This document shows, piece after piece, positions 18,885 through 28,174 of a stretch of DNA of 64,000 bases. The DNA lies in NCBI RefSeq assembly GCF_014653695.1, contig NZ_BNAR01000024.1, forward strand, positions 43,034-107,033. Reading direction: 5' to 3'. The stretch's first letter is position 1. Each line of letters starts with the position of its first letter. The notes under the pieces were generated by a model. The model was given only the letters and a program-made list of their open reading frames with translations, searched no databases and was not told the origin of the DNA. The DNA comes from Lentzea cavernae. GTDB taxonomy: Bacteria; Actinomycetota; Actinomycetes; Mycobacteriales; Pseudonocardiaceae. A program made the position numbers and the translations under genes.

Positions 18885-19412
18885 TTGACACCGAGTTTCG
18901 ATGACTTCGTGGCAGAACAGGTGACCCCGTTGCTGCGCTACGCCACCGTGCTCACGTGCGACCCGCACCTGGCCCAGGACGTGGTCCAGGAAGTTCTGCT
19001 GCGCGCGCAGCAGAAGTGGGACCGCATCGGGTCCGTCGACCTCCCTCACGCCTACGTCAAGCGCATGGTGACCAACGAGTTCCTCTCGTGGCGCAGACGC
19101 AGGGCCGCCAAGGACGTCGCTCTGAGCATGACGACCCTGGAGTCCGTCACCCCGCCCGTCGCGGACAAGACGCACCACTACGACGAGCGGGAAGCGATGT
19201 TGCAGCGGATCGCGAAGCTGCCCCGCAAACAGCGGGCGGCCGTGGTGCTCCGCTACTACGAGAACTACGACGACTCGGAGATCGCACAGATGCTCGGTTG
19301 TGCCGAGGGAACCGTGCGCAGCCACATCTCACGTGCGCTGGCCACACTCCGCATGGAACACACGCCGGAACCCGCTGGTGTCGGGTCCCGGCTCGGGGAG
19401 GGCCTGTCGTGA
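18885..19412 (+). CDS. SigE-family ECF RNA polymerase sigma factor
   Basis: This 175-residue ECF sigma factor has region 2 at about 8-75 (DFVAEQVTPLLRYATVLTCDPHLAQDVVQEVLLRA) and region 4 at about 115-165 (LPRKQRAAVVLRYYENYDDSEIAQMLGCAEGTVRSHISRAL). It belongs to the actinobacterial group often called SigE-family (SigE50-like). The TTG at 18885 follows GAAGGGGG. The gene overlaps its downstream neighbour by four bases, so that protein is probably its membrane partner. Confidence 0.92.
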   Translation: MTPSFDDFVAEQVTPLLRYATVLTCDPHLAQDVVQEVLLRAQQKWDRIGSVDLPHAYVKRMVTNEFLSWRRRRAAKDVALSMTTLESVTPPVADKTHHYDEREAMLQRIAKLPRKQRAAVVLRYYENYDDSEIAQMLGCAEGTVRSHISRALATLRMEHTPEPAGVGSRLGEGLS

Positions 19413-20338
19413 ACGACACCGAACAGCGGATCAAGGAGGCACTCGGCCTGCTGGCCGAACGCACTCCTCACCCGGGACCGACGCTGAACGCGTTGCGGCG
19501 CAAGCGCAAGCGGCAGCGGAACAACATCTTCCTCATCGCCACGGCGGGCATGGCCGCGGTCGTCGTCCTGATCTTCGCGGGCGTCGTCGCCAGCGACAGG
19601 TACGCGCCGCCGAACCCGAACGACGCCGGCGCGGCGCTCGTGGTCGAACAGCCCTCGCGCCTGCCTCTCAAGTACGCGCCGCACTGGCTTCCCGAGGGGT
19701 ACGGCGAGGTCTACCGCGGCCTGCTGGACGGCGAACGCGCCTACGTGCCCGCCGGTGCCCAGGGCTACCCGTTCACCAACGGCGGTCCGCTGACCAGGAT
19801 CTTCAAGTCCAAGGCCAAGCCGGACACGACCGGGTGGGACGAGGTCTCCGTGCGCGGCCTCAAAGCCTGGATCCACACACAGCAGGGCCAGTCGCCCGGC
19901 CTGACCGCCGAGCTCGTCTGGGAGGCGCAGGACTGGCTGCACGTCACGGTGCGCGGCACCGACGACGTGAGGCAGACGGCGACGCGCGTCGCCGAGTCGG
20001 TGCGCGCGGACGCGAAGGTCGCGCACACGCCACCGTTCACGCTGAACGGCCAGGAGGCCACCGAGGTCTGGGGCAGCTCACCCGGCGACTGGGGCGCGCA
20101 GTTCAAGAAGGACCCGCTCGTCGTCCAGGTGTCGACCCGCTCGCCCGGCATCACCGGCACGCCGGTCACGGTGCGCGGCACGCAGGGGATCCAGGCCGAC
20201 GGCGCCGTCGCGGTGCTGGACGGCTCCGTGTGGGTGACGGTCCAGGGCGCCGCTTCGGTCGAGGAGCTGGTGAAGACCGCGAACGACGTCCAGCTCGCGT
20301 CCACGCCCGACACGAGCTGGATCGGCAGGGGGATGTAG
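19409..20338 (+). CDS. Membrane-anchored partner of the ECF sigma factor, function unknown
   Basis: This 309-residue protein has a short basic cytoplasmic N-terminus (residues 1-43, ending RRKRKRQRNN), one transmembrane helix (about 44-66) and a 240-residue extracellular domain with two repeated halves. This layout is typical of proteins coupled to SigE-family factors, sometimes acting as anti-sigma factors, but no zinc-type anti-sigma motif is present. The GTG at 19409 overlaps the sigma stop codon (GTGA). It may sense envelope conditions and hold or release the sigma factor; this is inference. Confidence 0.8.
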   Translation: MNDTEQRIKEALGLLAERTPHPGPTLNALRRKRKRQRNNIFLIATAGMAAVVVLIFAGVVASDRYAPPNPNDAGAALVVEQPSRLPLKYAPHWLPEGYGEVYRGLLDGERAYVPAGAQGYPFTNGGPLTRIFKSKAKPDTTGWDEVSVRGLKAWIHTQQGQSPGLTAELVWEAQDWLHVTVRGTDDVRQTATRVAESVRADAKVAHTPPFTLNGQEATEVWGSSPGDWGAQFKKDPLVVQVSTRSPGITGTPVTVRGTQGIQADGAVAVLDGSVWVTVQGAASVEELVKTANDVQLASTPDTSWIGRGM

Positions 20339-20352
20339 ACCGTCTGGCATCT

Positions 20353-20410
20353 CAGACACCATCACCCGCTCCGGGGTCGCCCAGTCGGCTCCGGAGCGGT
20401 CTGATGTCTG
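20353..20410 (+). terminator. Long hairpin between sigma operon and hutH
   Basis: CAGACA (20353-20358) pairs with TGTCTG (20405-20410), TCA (20361-20363) with TGA (20402-20404), and CCGCTCCGG (20366-20374) with CCGGAGCGG (20391-20399). The stem totals about 18 bp with small internal loops. It ends one base before the hutH ATG and has no T-run. Confidence 0.6.
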
Positions 20411-20411
20411 C

Positions 20412-21917
20412 ATGCGACAACCGGTGGAGCTGGGTCCGAAGCCTCTGACCCTCGAGGACGTTCATGCCGTCGCCCGCGACGGCGCCCCGGTGGAGATCAC
20501 CGCGGCGGCCCGCGAGGCGGTCACCACCGCCCGCGGCCACATCGAACAGCTCGCCACGGCCGAACGCCCCACCTACGGCGTCTCGACCGGGTTCGGGGCT
20601 CTCGCCGTCCGGCACATCCCGCCGGACCGCCGTGCCCAGCTGCAGCGGTCGCTGATCCGCTCGCACGCCGCCGGGTCCGGGCCCGAGGTCGAGCGCGAGG
20701 TCGTGCGGGCGCTGATGTTGCTGCGCCTGCGCACGCTCTCGACCGGCCACACCGGCGTCCGGTTGTCCACTGTGGACGCCATGGCCGGGATGCTGAACGC
20801 CGGCATCACGCCGATCGTGCACGAGTACGGCTCGCTGGGCTGCTCCGGCGACCTGGCGCCGCTCTCGGCCAACGCGCTGGCGTTGATGGGCGAGGGCATG
20901 GTCCGCAACTCGCGCGAGGAGCTCGTGCCCGCCGCCGAGGCGTTGGCGGAAGCCGGCATCGAACCGGTGCAGCTGGCAGAGAAGGAAGGCCTCGCGCTGA
21001 TCAACGGCACCGACGGCATGCTCGGCATGCTGTCGCTGGCGATCGCCGACCTGACCAGGCTGCTGGACATCGCCGACCTCACGGCCGCCATGAGCGTCGA
21101 GGCGCTGCTGGGCACCGACCGCGTCTTCGAGCCGCAGCTGCACGCGCTGCGCCCGCACCCCGGCCAGAACCTGTCCGCGGCCCGGATGCTCGCGTTCCTG
21201 CGCGACTCCGAGATCGTCGCCTCGCACCGCGGCCCGGACTGCACCCGCGTGCAGGACGCGTACTCGTTGCGCTGCTCCCCGCAGGTGCACGGCGCGGCCC
21301 GCGACACCGTGGCGTACGCGGCGACGGTGGCCGACCGCGAGCTGGCGTCCGTGATCGACAACCCCGTCGTGCTGGCCGACGGACGGGTCGAGTCCAACGG
21401 CAACTTCCACGGCGCGCCCGTCGCCTACGCGCTCGACTTCCTGGCCATCCCGCTCGCGGACGTGGCCTCCATCGCCGAGCGCCGCACCGACCGCATGCTC
21501 GACGTCTCGCGCTCGCACGGCCTGCCGCCGTTCCTCGCCGACGACCCCGGTGTCGACTCCGGCCACATGATCGCCCAGTACACGCAGGCGGCGATCGTGT
21601 CCGAGCTCAAGCGCCTGGCCGTGCCGGCGTCAGTCGATTCGATCCCGTCCTCCGCGATGCAGGAGGACCACGTGTCGATGGGCTGGTCCGCCGCCCGCAA
21701 GCTGCGCAAGGCCGTGGACGGTCTCACGACCGTGCTGGCCATCGAACTGCTCACCGCCGCACGGGCGCTCGACCTGCGCGCGCCCCTCAAGCCCGCCCCC
21801 GCGACGGCCGCCGCCGTGGCGAAGCTGCGCGAGACGGTCCAGGGCCCCGGCCCCGACCGCCACCTCGCCCCCGAGATCGCCGCCGCCGAGGCCCTCATCC
21901 GAAGTGGAGCCCTGTAA
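20412..21917 (+). CDS. hutH: Histidine ammonia-lyase
   Basis: This 501-residue enzyme removes ammonia from L-histidine to give urocanate, the first step of histidine breakdown. The usual family length is about 510. The catalytic Tyr region is PTYGVSTGFGAL (about 53-64). The segment that forms the MIO electrophile is GSLGCSGDLAPL (Cys144-Ser145-Gly146), Cys-Ser-Gly where Ala-Ser-Gly is usual. No ribosome binding site is seen before ATG 20412, and a hairpin ends one base upstream; GTG 20424 is an alternative start. It is the first gene of the five-gene hut operon. Confidence 0.95.
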   Translation: MRQPVELGPKPLTLEDVHAVARDGAPVEITAAAREAVTTARGHIEQLATAERPTYGVSTGFGALAVRHIPPDRRAQLQRSLIRSHAAGSGPEVEREVVRALMLLRLRTLSTGHTGVRLSTVDAMAGMLNAGITPIVHEYGSLGCSGDLAPLSANALALMGEGMVRNSREELVPAAEALAEAGIEPVQLAEKEGLALINGTDGMLGMLSLAIADLTRLLDIADLTAAMSVEALLGTDRVFEPQLHALRPHPGQNLSAARMLAFLRDSEIVASHRGPDCTRVQDAYSLRCSPQVHGAARDTVAYAATVADRELASVIDNPVVLADGRVESNGNFHGAPVAYALDFLAIPLADVASIAERRTDRMLDVSRSHGLPPFLADDPGVDSGHMIAQYTQAAIVSELKRLAVPASVDSIPSSAMQEDHVSMGWSAARKLRKAVDGLTTVLAIELLTAARALDLRAPLKPAPATAAAVAKLRETVQGPGPDRHLAPEIAAAEALIRSGAL

Positions 21918-23572
21918 TGGTTGTTCGCGCTGACCGCGGCACCGAGCTGACCGCGAAGAACTGGTCCACCGAGGCCGCCCTGCGGATGTTCCACAACAAC
22001 CTCGACCCGGACGTCGCCGAGCGCCCCGAGGACCTCGTCGTCTACGGCGGCACGGGCAAGGCCGCGCGCGACTGGCCGTCGTTCGACGCCATCACCCGTG
22101 AGCTGAGGAACCTCGAGGCCGACGAGACGCTGCTCGTGCAGTCGGGCCGTCCGGTCGGCGTCATGCGCACGAACGAGTGGGCGCCGCGCGTGCTCATCGC
22201 GAACTCGAACCTCGTGCCGGACTGGGCGAACTGGCCCGAGTTCCGCCGCCTGGAGGCCGAGGGCCTCACGATGTACGGGCAGATGACCGCCGGTTCGTGG
22301 ATCTACATCGGCACCCAGGGCATCCTGCAGGGCACCTTCGAGACGTTCGCCGCCGTCGCCACCAAGCGCTTCAACGGGACTTTGAAGGGCACGCTGACCG
22401 TCACGGCCGGACTGGGCGGCATGGGCGGTGCGCAGCCTCTCGCCGTGACGATGAACGAGGGCGTCGCGCTGTGCATCGAGGTCGACCCGCACCGCGCCCA
22501 GCGTCGCCTGGAGACCCGCTACCTCGACGAGGTCGCGGACGACCTGGACTCGGCCATCGAGCGTGTGCTGGCCGCCAAGGCCGCTGGTGAGGCCGTGTCC
22601 GTCGGTGTCGTGGGCAATGCGGCGGAGATCCTGCCGGAACTGCTGCGCCGCGAGGTCGCGATCGACATCGTCACGGACCAGACGTCGGCGCACGACCCGT
22701 TGGCGTACCTGCCGGTCGGTGTCCCGCTGGAGGACTGGGCGTCGTACGCCGCCGCGAAGCCCGAGGAGTTCACCGACCGGGCGCGCAAGTCGATGGCCGC
22801 GCACGTCGAGGCCATGGTCGGGTTCATGGACCGCGGCGCCGAGGTGTTCGACTACGGCAACTCGATCCGCGGTGAGGCGCAGCTCGGCGGCTACGAGCGC
22901 GCGTTCGCGTTCCCCGGCTTCGTGCCCGCCTACATCCGGCCGCTGTTCTGCGAGGGCAAGGGCCCGTTCCGCTGGGCCGCGCTGTCCGGCGACCCGGCCG
23001 ACATCGCCAAGACCGACAAGGCGATCCTCGAGCTGTTCCCGGACAACGAGCAGCTGCACCGGTGGATCAAGATGGCGGGGGAGCGCGTCGAGTTCCAGGG
23101 CCTGCCCGCCCGCATCTGCTGGCTCGGCTACGGCGAACGGCACCTCGCGGGCCTGAAGTTCAACGAGATGGTGGCGTCCGGCGAGCTGTCCGCGCCGATC
23201 GTCATCGGGCGCGACCACCTCGACTGCGGCTCGGTGGCCTCCCCGTACCGCGAGACCGAGGCGATGGCCGACGGCTCCGACGCGATCGCGGACTGGCCGC
23301 TGCTCAACGCCCTGGTCAACACGGCCTCGGGTGCGACGTGGGTGTCGATCCACCACGGTGGTGGCGTGGGCATCGGCCGCTCGATCCACGCCGGCCAGGT
23401 GACGGTCGCGGACGGTACTCCGCTGGCCGCGCAGAAGATCGAGCGCGTGCTGACCAACGACCCCGGCATGGGCGTCATCCGGCACGTGGACGCCGGGTAC
23501 GACGAGGCGAAGACGGTGGCAGCGGACAAGGGCGTCCCCATCCCGATGATGCACAGGCCAATGGAGGGCTGA
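21917..23572 (+). CDS. hutU: Urocanate hydratase
   Basis: This 551-residue enzyme adds water to urocanate using tightly bound NAD+ as electrophile, giving imidazolonepropionate. Length and motifs match the family: TAGLGGMGGAQPLAV (NAD loop), GLPARICWLGYGERHLAGL (signature with Cys), and GRDHLDCGSVASPYRET. The ATG overlaps the hutH stop (TAATG), so the two are coupled. It works directly on the product of hutH. Confidence 0.97.
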   Translation: MVVRADRGTELTAKNWSTEAALRMFHNNLDPDVAERPEDLVVYGGTGKAARDWPSFDAITRELRNLEADETLLVQSGRPVGVMRTNEWAPRVLIANSNLVPDWANWPEFRRLEAEGLTMYGQMTAGSWIYIGTQGILQGTFETFAAVATKRFNGTLKGTLTVTAGLGGMGGAQPLAVTMNEGVALCIEVDPHRAQRRLETRYLDEVADDLDSAIERVLAAKAAGEAVSVGVVGNAAEILPELLRREVAIDIVTDQTSAHDPLAYLPVGVPLEDWASYAAAKPEEFTDRARKSMAAHVEAMVGFMDRGAEVFDYGNSIRGEAQLGGYERAFAFPGFVPAYIRPLFCEGKGPFRWAALSGDPADIAKTDKAILELFPDNEQLHRWIKMAGERVEFQGLPARICWLGYGERHLAGLKFNEMVASGELSAPIVIGRDHLDCGSVASPYRETEAMADGSDAIADWPLLNALVNTASGATWVSIHHGGGVGIGRSIHAGQVTVADGTPLAAQKIERVLTNDPGMGVIRHVDAGYDEAKTVAADKGVPIPMMHRPMEG

Positions 23573-23573
23573 A

Positions 23574-23640
23574 AATTGTCAGACCTCGCTGGGACAATTG
23601 AATCAGGGGACCCCCTGGGAGGGGACCCCTGCGTGAGCCT
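23574..23640 (+). promoter_or_regulatory. Inverted repeats in the hutU-amidohydrolase gap
   Basis: AATTGTC (23574-23580) and GACAATT (23593-23599) form a 7-bp inverted repeat just after the hutU stop. AGGGG (23606-23610) and CCCCT (23626-23630) form a second hairpin. This could stabilise or attenuate the operon mRNA between hutU and the amidohydrolase. Confidence 0.4.
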
Positions 23641-23655
23641 GCCGGTGGAGGCGTG

Positions 23656-24825
23656 ATGCTCGACCAGATCACCGATGTCGGCCGCGACCTCAAGCGCGGC
23701 GGTTACTCGCGTCACGGCTACGACAAGCCGGAGCTCGAACTGCGGCACTGGTTCGTCGAGCAGGCCGTCAAGCGCGGCCTGAACGTCGAGACCGACCAGA
23801 ACGGCAACCTCTGGGCGTGGTGGGGCGAGCGCGGCGACGACGCGCTCGTCACCGGCAGTCACCTGGACTCGGTGCCCGGTGGTGGCGCGTTCGACGGGCC
23901 GCTCGGGGTGACGTCGGCTCTGGAGGCCGTCGACCTGTTGCAGGCCAAGGGTTTCACGCCCGCGCGGCCGTTCGCGATCACGGTGTTCGCCGAGGAGGAG
24001 GGCGGCCGGTTCGGGGTCGCCTGCCTCGGCTCCCGGCTGCTGACCGGTGCCATCTCCCCGGAGAAGGCGCTGAACCTCAAGGACCCGGACGGCGTCACGC
24101 TCGCCGAGGCCATGAAGGCGGCGGGGTACGACCCCGGCCTGGTCGGCCGCGACGAACGGGCGTTGAAGCGCATCGGCCAGTTCGTCGAGCTGCACGTCGA
24201 GCAGGGCCGCGGCCTCACGGTGCCGGTGGGGGTGGCGAGCAGCATCCTCGCGCACGGCCGGTGGCGCTTCACGTTCTCCGGCGAGGGCAACCACGCCGGA
24301 GCGACGTTGATCGAAGACCGCCGCGACCCGATGCTCCCGGCCTCCCAGCTCGTGCTGGCGGCGCGGAAGGCGGCTCGCGGTGGCGGGCGTGCGACCGTGG
24401 GGAGGCTCGTCCCCAACCCCGGTGGCACGAACGTCATCGCGTCCACTGTGGACGTCTGGCTGGACGCGCGGGACAGCGACGACGCGCGCACCCGTGCGAT
24501 GGTCGCGGAGATCTCCGAGGCTGCTGAGCGGGCTGCCGAGGAGGAAGGCTGCGCGCTGAGGATCACCGAGGAGTCGTACGGCGACACGGTGCACTTCGAC
24601 GCAGCTCTGCGGGACGACATCGCTTCGGCGCTCGGCGGCGTTCCGGCGCTGCCGACCGGCGCGGGTCACGACGCGGGCATCCTCGCGGAGCACGTGCCGA
24701 CCGCGATGCTGTTCGTGCGCAACCCCACCGGCGTGAGCCACGCGCCGGAGGAGTTCGCCGAGCAGGCCGACGTCGACGAGGGCGTCAAGGCGCTGGCCGC
24801 GACCATCGAACACCTCGGCTCGTGA
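23656..24825 (+). CDS. M20-family amidohydrolase (allantoate amidohydrolase-like) of the hut operon
   Basis: This 389-residue dinuclear-metal hydrolase has ligands in TGSHLDSVPGGGAFDG (His, Asp), FAEEEGGRFG (Glu-Glu) and LHVEQG (His), plus a late HDAG. Family members cleave N-carbamoyl or allantoate amides. In this operon HutF makes N-formylglutamate, but no HutG deformylase is present, so this enzyme is the best candidate for releasing formate and glutamate; that step is inference. ATG 23656 is preferred over GTG 23653 because GGTGGAGG lies five bases before it. Its stop overlaps the hutF start. Confidence 0.85.
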   Translation: MLDQITDVGRDLKRGGYSRHGYDKPELELRHWFVEQAVKRGLNVETDQNGNLWAWWGERGDDALVTGSHLDSVPGGGAFDGPLGVTSALEAVDLLQAKGFTPARPFAITVFAEEEGGRFGVACLGSRLLTGAISPEKALNLKDPDGVTLAEAMKAAGYDPGLVGRDERALKRIGQFVELHVEQGRGLTVPVGVASSILAHGRWRFTFSGEGNHAGATLIEDRRDPMLPASQLVLAARKAARGGGRATVGRLVPNPGGTNVIASTVDVWLDARDSDDARTRAMVAEISEAAERAAEEEGCALRITEESYGDTVHFDAALRDDIASALGGVPALPTGAGHDAGILAEHVPTAMLFVRNPTGVSHAPEEFAEQADVDEGVKALAATIEHLGS

Positions 24826-26096
24826 ACTTCTGGTGCGAGCGGGCCTGGTTGCTCTCCGGGCTCGCCGAACGCGTCCTACTCAGGGTCGAGAACGGCGTGA
24901 TCTCGAACGTGTCCACAGTGGACACGATTCCGCTGGGTGTGCGCAGGCTGCACGGCATCGTGGTGCCGGGCTTCGCGAACGCCCACTCGCACGCGTTCCA
25001 CCGGGCGCTGCGGGGCCGGACGCACGACGGCGGTGGCACGTTCTGGACGTGGCGCGAAGGCATGTACGCGCTGGCGTCGAAGCTGACACCCCAGTCGTAC
25101 TACCGCCTGGCCCGCGCGGTCTACGGCGAGATGGCGCTCGCCGGGGTGTCGGCCGTCGGCGAGTTCCACTACGTCCACGACAGGTCGAACGAGTTCGGGT
25201 ACGCCCTGCGGGAAGCGGCCAAGGACGCCGGCATCCGGCTGACGCTGCTCGACACCTGCTACCTCGCGGGCGGCATCGACCAGCCCGTCAACGAGGTGCA
25301 GCGGCGTTTCTCCGACGGCACGGCCGAAGCGTGGGCCACCAGGGTCGGCGAGCTGAAGTCCGACGACGTGATGCGCGTCGGCGCGGCCATCCACTCGGTC
25401 CGCGCCGTCCCGCGAGCCGAGCTCCCCGTGGTGGCGCAAGCGTTTCCGGACGCGCCGCTGCACGTCCACCTCTCCGAGCAACCGGCCGAGAACGAGGCGT
25501 GCCTCGCTGCTTACGGGGTGACGCCGACCGGCCTGTTGCACGAGGCCGGCGCACTGTCGCCTCGAACGACGGCCGTGCACGCCACGCACCTCACGCCGGA
25601 GGACATCGCGCTGCTGGGCGGTTCCGGCACGGGTGCGTGCTTCTGCCCGACCACCGAGGCGGACCTGGCCGACGGCATCGGCCCGGCCCGGGAGCTGGCC
25701 GACGCGGGCAGCCCGCTCTCGCTAGGCAGCGATCAGCACGCGGTGATCGACCCGCTGCTGGAGTCCCGCGCGCTGGAGCACCACGAACGGCTCCGCACCG
25801 GTCAGCGCGGCCGTTTCTCGCCGTCCGAACTGCTCGGCGCGGCCACCCGCCACTCGGCGATCGGCTGGGACGGCGGCCGCATCGAGCCGGGCGCGCCCTG
25901 CGACCTCGTGGCGATCAGCTGCTCGACGCCGCGCACCGCGGGTTCGTTGCCGCAGCAGGTCCTCCTGTCCGCGACGGCGTCCGATGTGGACACCGTGGTG
26001 GCAGGCGGCCGGGTGGTCGCGAGCGGTGGCGTGCACGAGACCCTGGGAGACGTCGGCAGGCTGCTGGCGGACGCGATCGAGGAGCTGTGGGCATGA
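24822..26096 (+). CDS. hutF: Formimidoylglutamate deiminase
   Basis: This 424-residue amidohydrolase converts N-formimidoyl-glutamate to N-formylglutamate and ammonia. Metal and substrate motifs are GFANAHSHAFHRAL, VHLSEQPAENEAC, CPTTEADLADGIGPAREL and SLGSDQHAVIDPLLESRALEHHERL, the last diagnostic for HutF. GTG 24822 overlaps the preceding stop. HutF presence shows that this organism uses the five-step branch of histidine breakdown, which requires a formylglutamate hydrolase next. Confidence 0.95.
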   Translation: MNFWCERAWLLSGLAERVLLRVENGVISNVSTVDTIPLGVRRLHGIVVPGFANAHSHAFHRALRGRTHDGGGTFWTWREGMYALASKLTPQSYYRLARAVYGEMALAGVSAVGEFHYVHDRSNEFGYALREAAKDAGIRLTLLDTCYLAGGIDQPVNEVQRRFSDGTAEAWATRVGELKSDDVMRVGAAIHSVRAVPRAELPVVAQAFPDAPLHVHLSEQPAENEACLAAYGVTPTGLLHEAGALSPRTTAVHATHLTPEDIALLGGSGTGACFCPTTEADLADGIGPARELADAGSPLSLGSDQHAVIDPLLESRALEHHERLRTGQRGRFSPSELLGAATRHSAIGWDGGRIEPGAPCDLVAISCSTPRTAGSLPQQVLLSATASDVDTVVAGGRVVASGGVHETLGDVGRLLADAIEELWA

Positions 26097-27226
26097 GCGT
26101 GCTGATCACCGGCATCGGTGAGCTGACCACGAACAGCGAGTCCGCCGGTGACGCGCTGGTGATCGACGGCGCGGAGATCGCCTGGGTCGGCGACGCCTCG
26201 AACGCCCCCGCGGCGGACGAACGCGTCGACGTCGAGGGCCGCGCGGTGCTGCCCGGCTGGGTCGACAGCCACACCCACCTGGTCTTCGCGGGCGACCGCA
26301 CCGCCGAGTTCGGCGCGCGCATGGCCGGCAAGCCCTACACCGCGGGCGGCATCGCCGTGACCGTCAACGCGACCCGTGCCGCGACCGACGAGGAACTGGC
26401 CGCCGTCGTGCGCAAGCACGTCGCCGAGGCGCTCAGGCAGGGCACGACGTTCGTCGAGACCAAGACCGGCTACGGCCTGAACGTGGCCGACGAGGTCCGA
26501 AGCGCCCGCATCGCCGCCGAGCACGCCGACGAGGTCACGTTCCTCGGCGCCCACCTCGTGCCGCCCGGCGAGGACGCCGACACCTACGTCGAACTGGTCC
26601 GCGGCGAGATGCTCGACGCCGTCGCACCGCTCGTGCGCTGGGCTGACGTGTTCTGCGAGAAGGGCGCCTTCGACTACGACCAGTCGAAGGCCGTGCTGGT
26701 GGCCGCTCAGCAGAAGGGTCTCGGCCTGCGGGTGCACGGCAACCAGCTCGGCGAGGGCCCCGGCGTGCGGCTGGCCGTGGAGCTCGGCGCCACCTCCGTC
26801 GACCACTGCACGTACCTGTCGGCGGACGACGTCGACGCGCTGGCGTCGTCGGACACGGTCGCGACGCTGCTCCCGGCGTGCGACCTGTCGACCCGCCAGT
26901 CGCTGCCGCCCGCCCGCGCCCTGCTGGACGCCGGTGCGACGGTCGCGCTCGCCAGCAACTGCAACCCCGGCTCCTCCTACACCTCGTCGATGGCGTTCTG
27001 CGTGACGACGGCGGTCCTGCAGATGCGGATGACCGTCGAGGAGGCGGTGTGGGCGGCGACGGCGGGAGGCGCGCGGGCGTTGCGACGGGACGACGTCGGT
27101 GTCATCCGGCCCGGTTCGCGCGCTGACCTGCACGTGCTGGACGCCCCCTCGATCACGCATCTGGCGTACCGGCCCGGCGTCCCGTTGACGCACTCGGTGT
27201 GGCGTCAGGGGCAACGCGCCAATTGA
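26093..27226 (+). CDS. hutI: Imidazolonepropionase
   Basis: This 377-residue amidohydrolase opens the ring of imidazolonepropionate to give formimidoylglutamate. Metal ligands lie in DSHTHLVFAG (His-x-His), LRVHGNQLGEGPG (His) and ALASNCNPGSSYTSSM (late loop; the usual Asp is replaced by Asn/Cys context, as is common in HutI). The ATG overlaps the hutF stop (ATGA). It is the last gene of the operon; hutF, acting on its product, precedes it. Confidence 0.95.
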   Translation: MSVLITGIGELTTNSESAGDALVIDGAEIAWVGDASNAPAADERVDVEGRAVLPGWVDSHTHLVFAGDRTAEFGARMAGKPYTAGGIAVTVNATRAATDEELAAVVRKHVAEALRQGTTFVETKTGYGLNVADEVRSARIAAEHADEVTFLGAHLVPPGEDADTYVELVRGEMLDAVAPLVRWADVFCEKGAFDYDQSKAVLVAAQQKGLGLRVHGNQLGEGPGVRLAVELGATSVDHCTYLSADDVDALASSDTVATLLPACDLSTRQSLPPARALLDAGATVALASNCNPGSSYTSSMAFCVTTAVLQMRMTVEEAVWAATAGGARALRRDDVGVIRPGSRADLHVLDAPSITHLAYRPGVPLTHSVWRQGQRAN

Positions 27227-27292
27227 GACCGGGGTCCCGGCACCCGTCGTGTGGGCCTGTTGGCGGAAGGTGCGGGGCCGTACGGTGTCCCC

Positions 27293-28174
27293 GTGGTGGA
27301 TTTCGCGGAGGCGCTGACGAAAGCCGTCGACAACAGCGGCCTGAGTCTCGAACGCATCCAGCACCACCTCGCCGCCCGCGGCATGCAGGTGAGCATCTCG
27401 ACGCTGAGCTACTGGCGCCGCGGCCGCAGCCGCCCGGAACGCCCCGAGTCGCTGAAGGTCGTCGCCGCGCTGGAGGAGCTCCTCGAACTCGGCGAGGGCT
27501 TCCTGACCGACCGGCTGGGCGACAAGCGGCCGCGGGGGCGCTGGGTCGACCAGGCGCTGTCGCTCGAGGACATGTGGGACTCGCGGGCGACGGACCTCGG
27601 TGAGGTCATGTCGCGGATCGACCGCCTGCAACCGACCGCGTCGACGTACCTGAGCGTGCAGGACCGGCAGGTGGTCGGGCCGGACCGCCGCGAGGTCTCG
27701 AACCGCTGCACCGGGGTGATCCAGGCGCTGGAGGACGGCGTCGACCGGTTCCTCGCGATCCAGCTGGCCGATGCCACCGACCTCGGTGTGCCGTCGATCG
27801 AGGCGGGGCCGCCGTGCCGGCTCGGGCGGGTGCGCAGCGAGGACTCGACGGGCTTCCTCGTGGCGGAGATCCTGTTCGACCGGATGCTCAGGGCCGGGGA
27901 GACGGCGCTGGTCGACTACACGGTCCGGATGAGGCCCGGTGCGGACAGCGAGGTCTGCGACCGGCGGTTCCTGCGGCCGGTGAACGACTACACGCTGCAG
28001 ATCGGCTTCCACCCCGACGCCGTGCCCGCGCGGTGCTTCCAGTTCGCGCGGCCGTCGTTGCACGAACCGGAGACCGCTCTGAACGACCTGTGGATCGGGA
28101 CGACGGCATCAACGCACATCCACGTGCGGAACTCGAAGCCCGGGATCTATGGAGTGCGGTGGGAGTGGGAGTAG
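27293..28174 (+). CDS. HTH-domain protein, paralogue A (unknown C-terminal domain)
   Basis: This 293-residue protein has an N-terminal XRE-like helix-turn-helix (about 1-65: DFAEALTKAVDNSGLSLERIQHHL, then STLSYWRRGRSRPERPES) and a C-terminal beta-rich domain of about 200 residues ending in YGVRWEWE. It is a clear paralogue of the gene at 29622-30506 on the other side of the subtilase. Such proteins are common in actinomycetes and have no known function; the HTH suggests DNA binding. GTG 27293 aligns with the start of the paralogue; GTG 27296 is also possible. Confidence 0.78.
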   Translation: MVDFAEALTKAVDNSGLSLERIQHHLAARGMQVSISTLSYWRRGRSRPERPESLKVVAALEELLELGEGFLTDRLGDKRPRGRWVDQALSLEDMWDSRATDLGEVMSRIDRLQPTASTYLSVQDRQVVGPDRREVSNRCTGVIQALEDGVDRFLAIQLADATDLGVPSIEAGPPCRLGRVRSEDSTGFLVAEILFDRMLRAGETALVDYTVRMRPGADSEVCDRRFLRPVNDYTLQIGFHPDAVPARCFQFARPSLHEPETALNDLWIGTTASTHIHVRNSKPGIYGVRWEWE

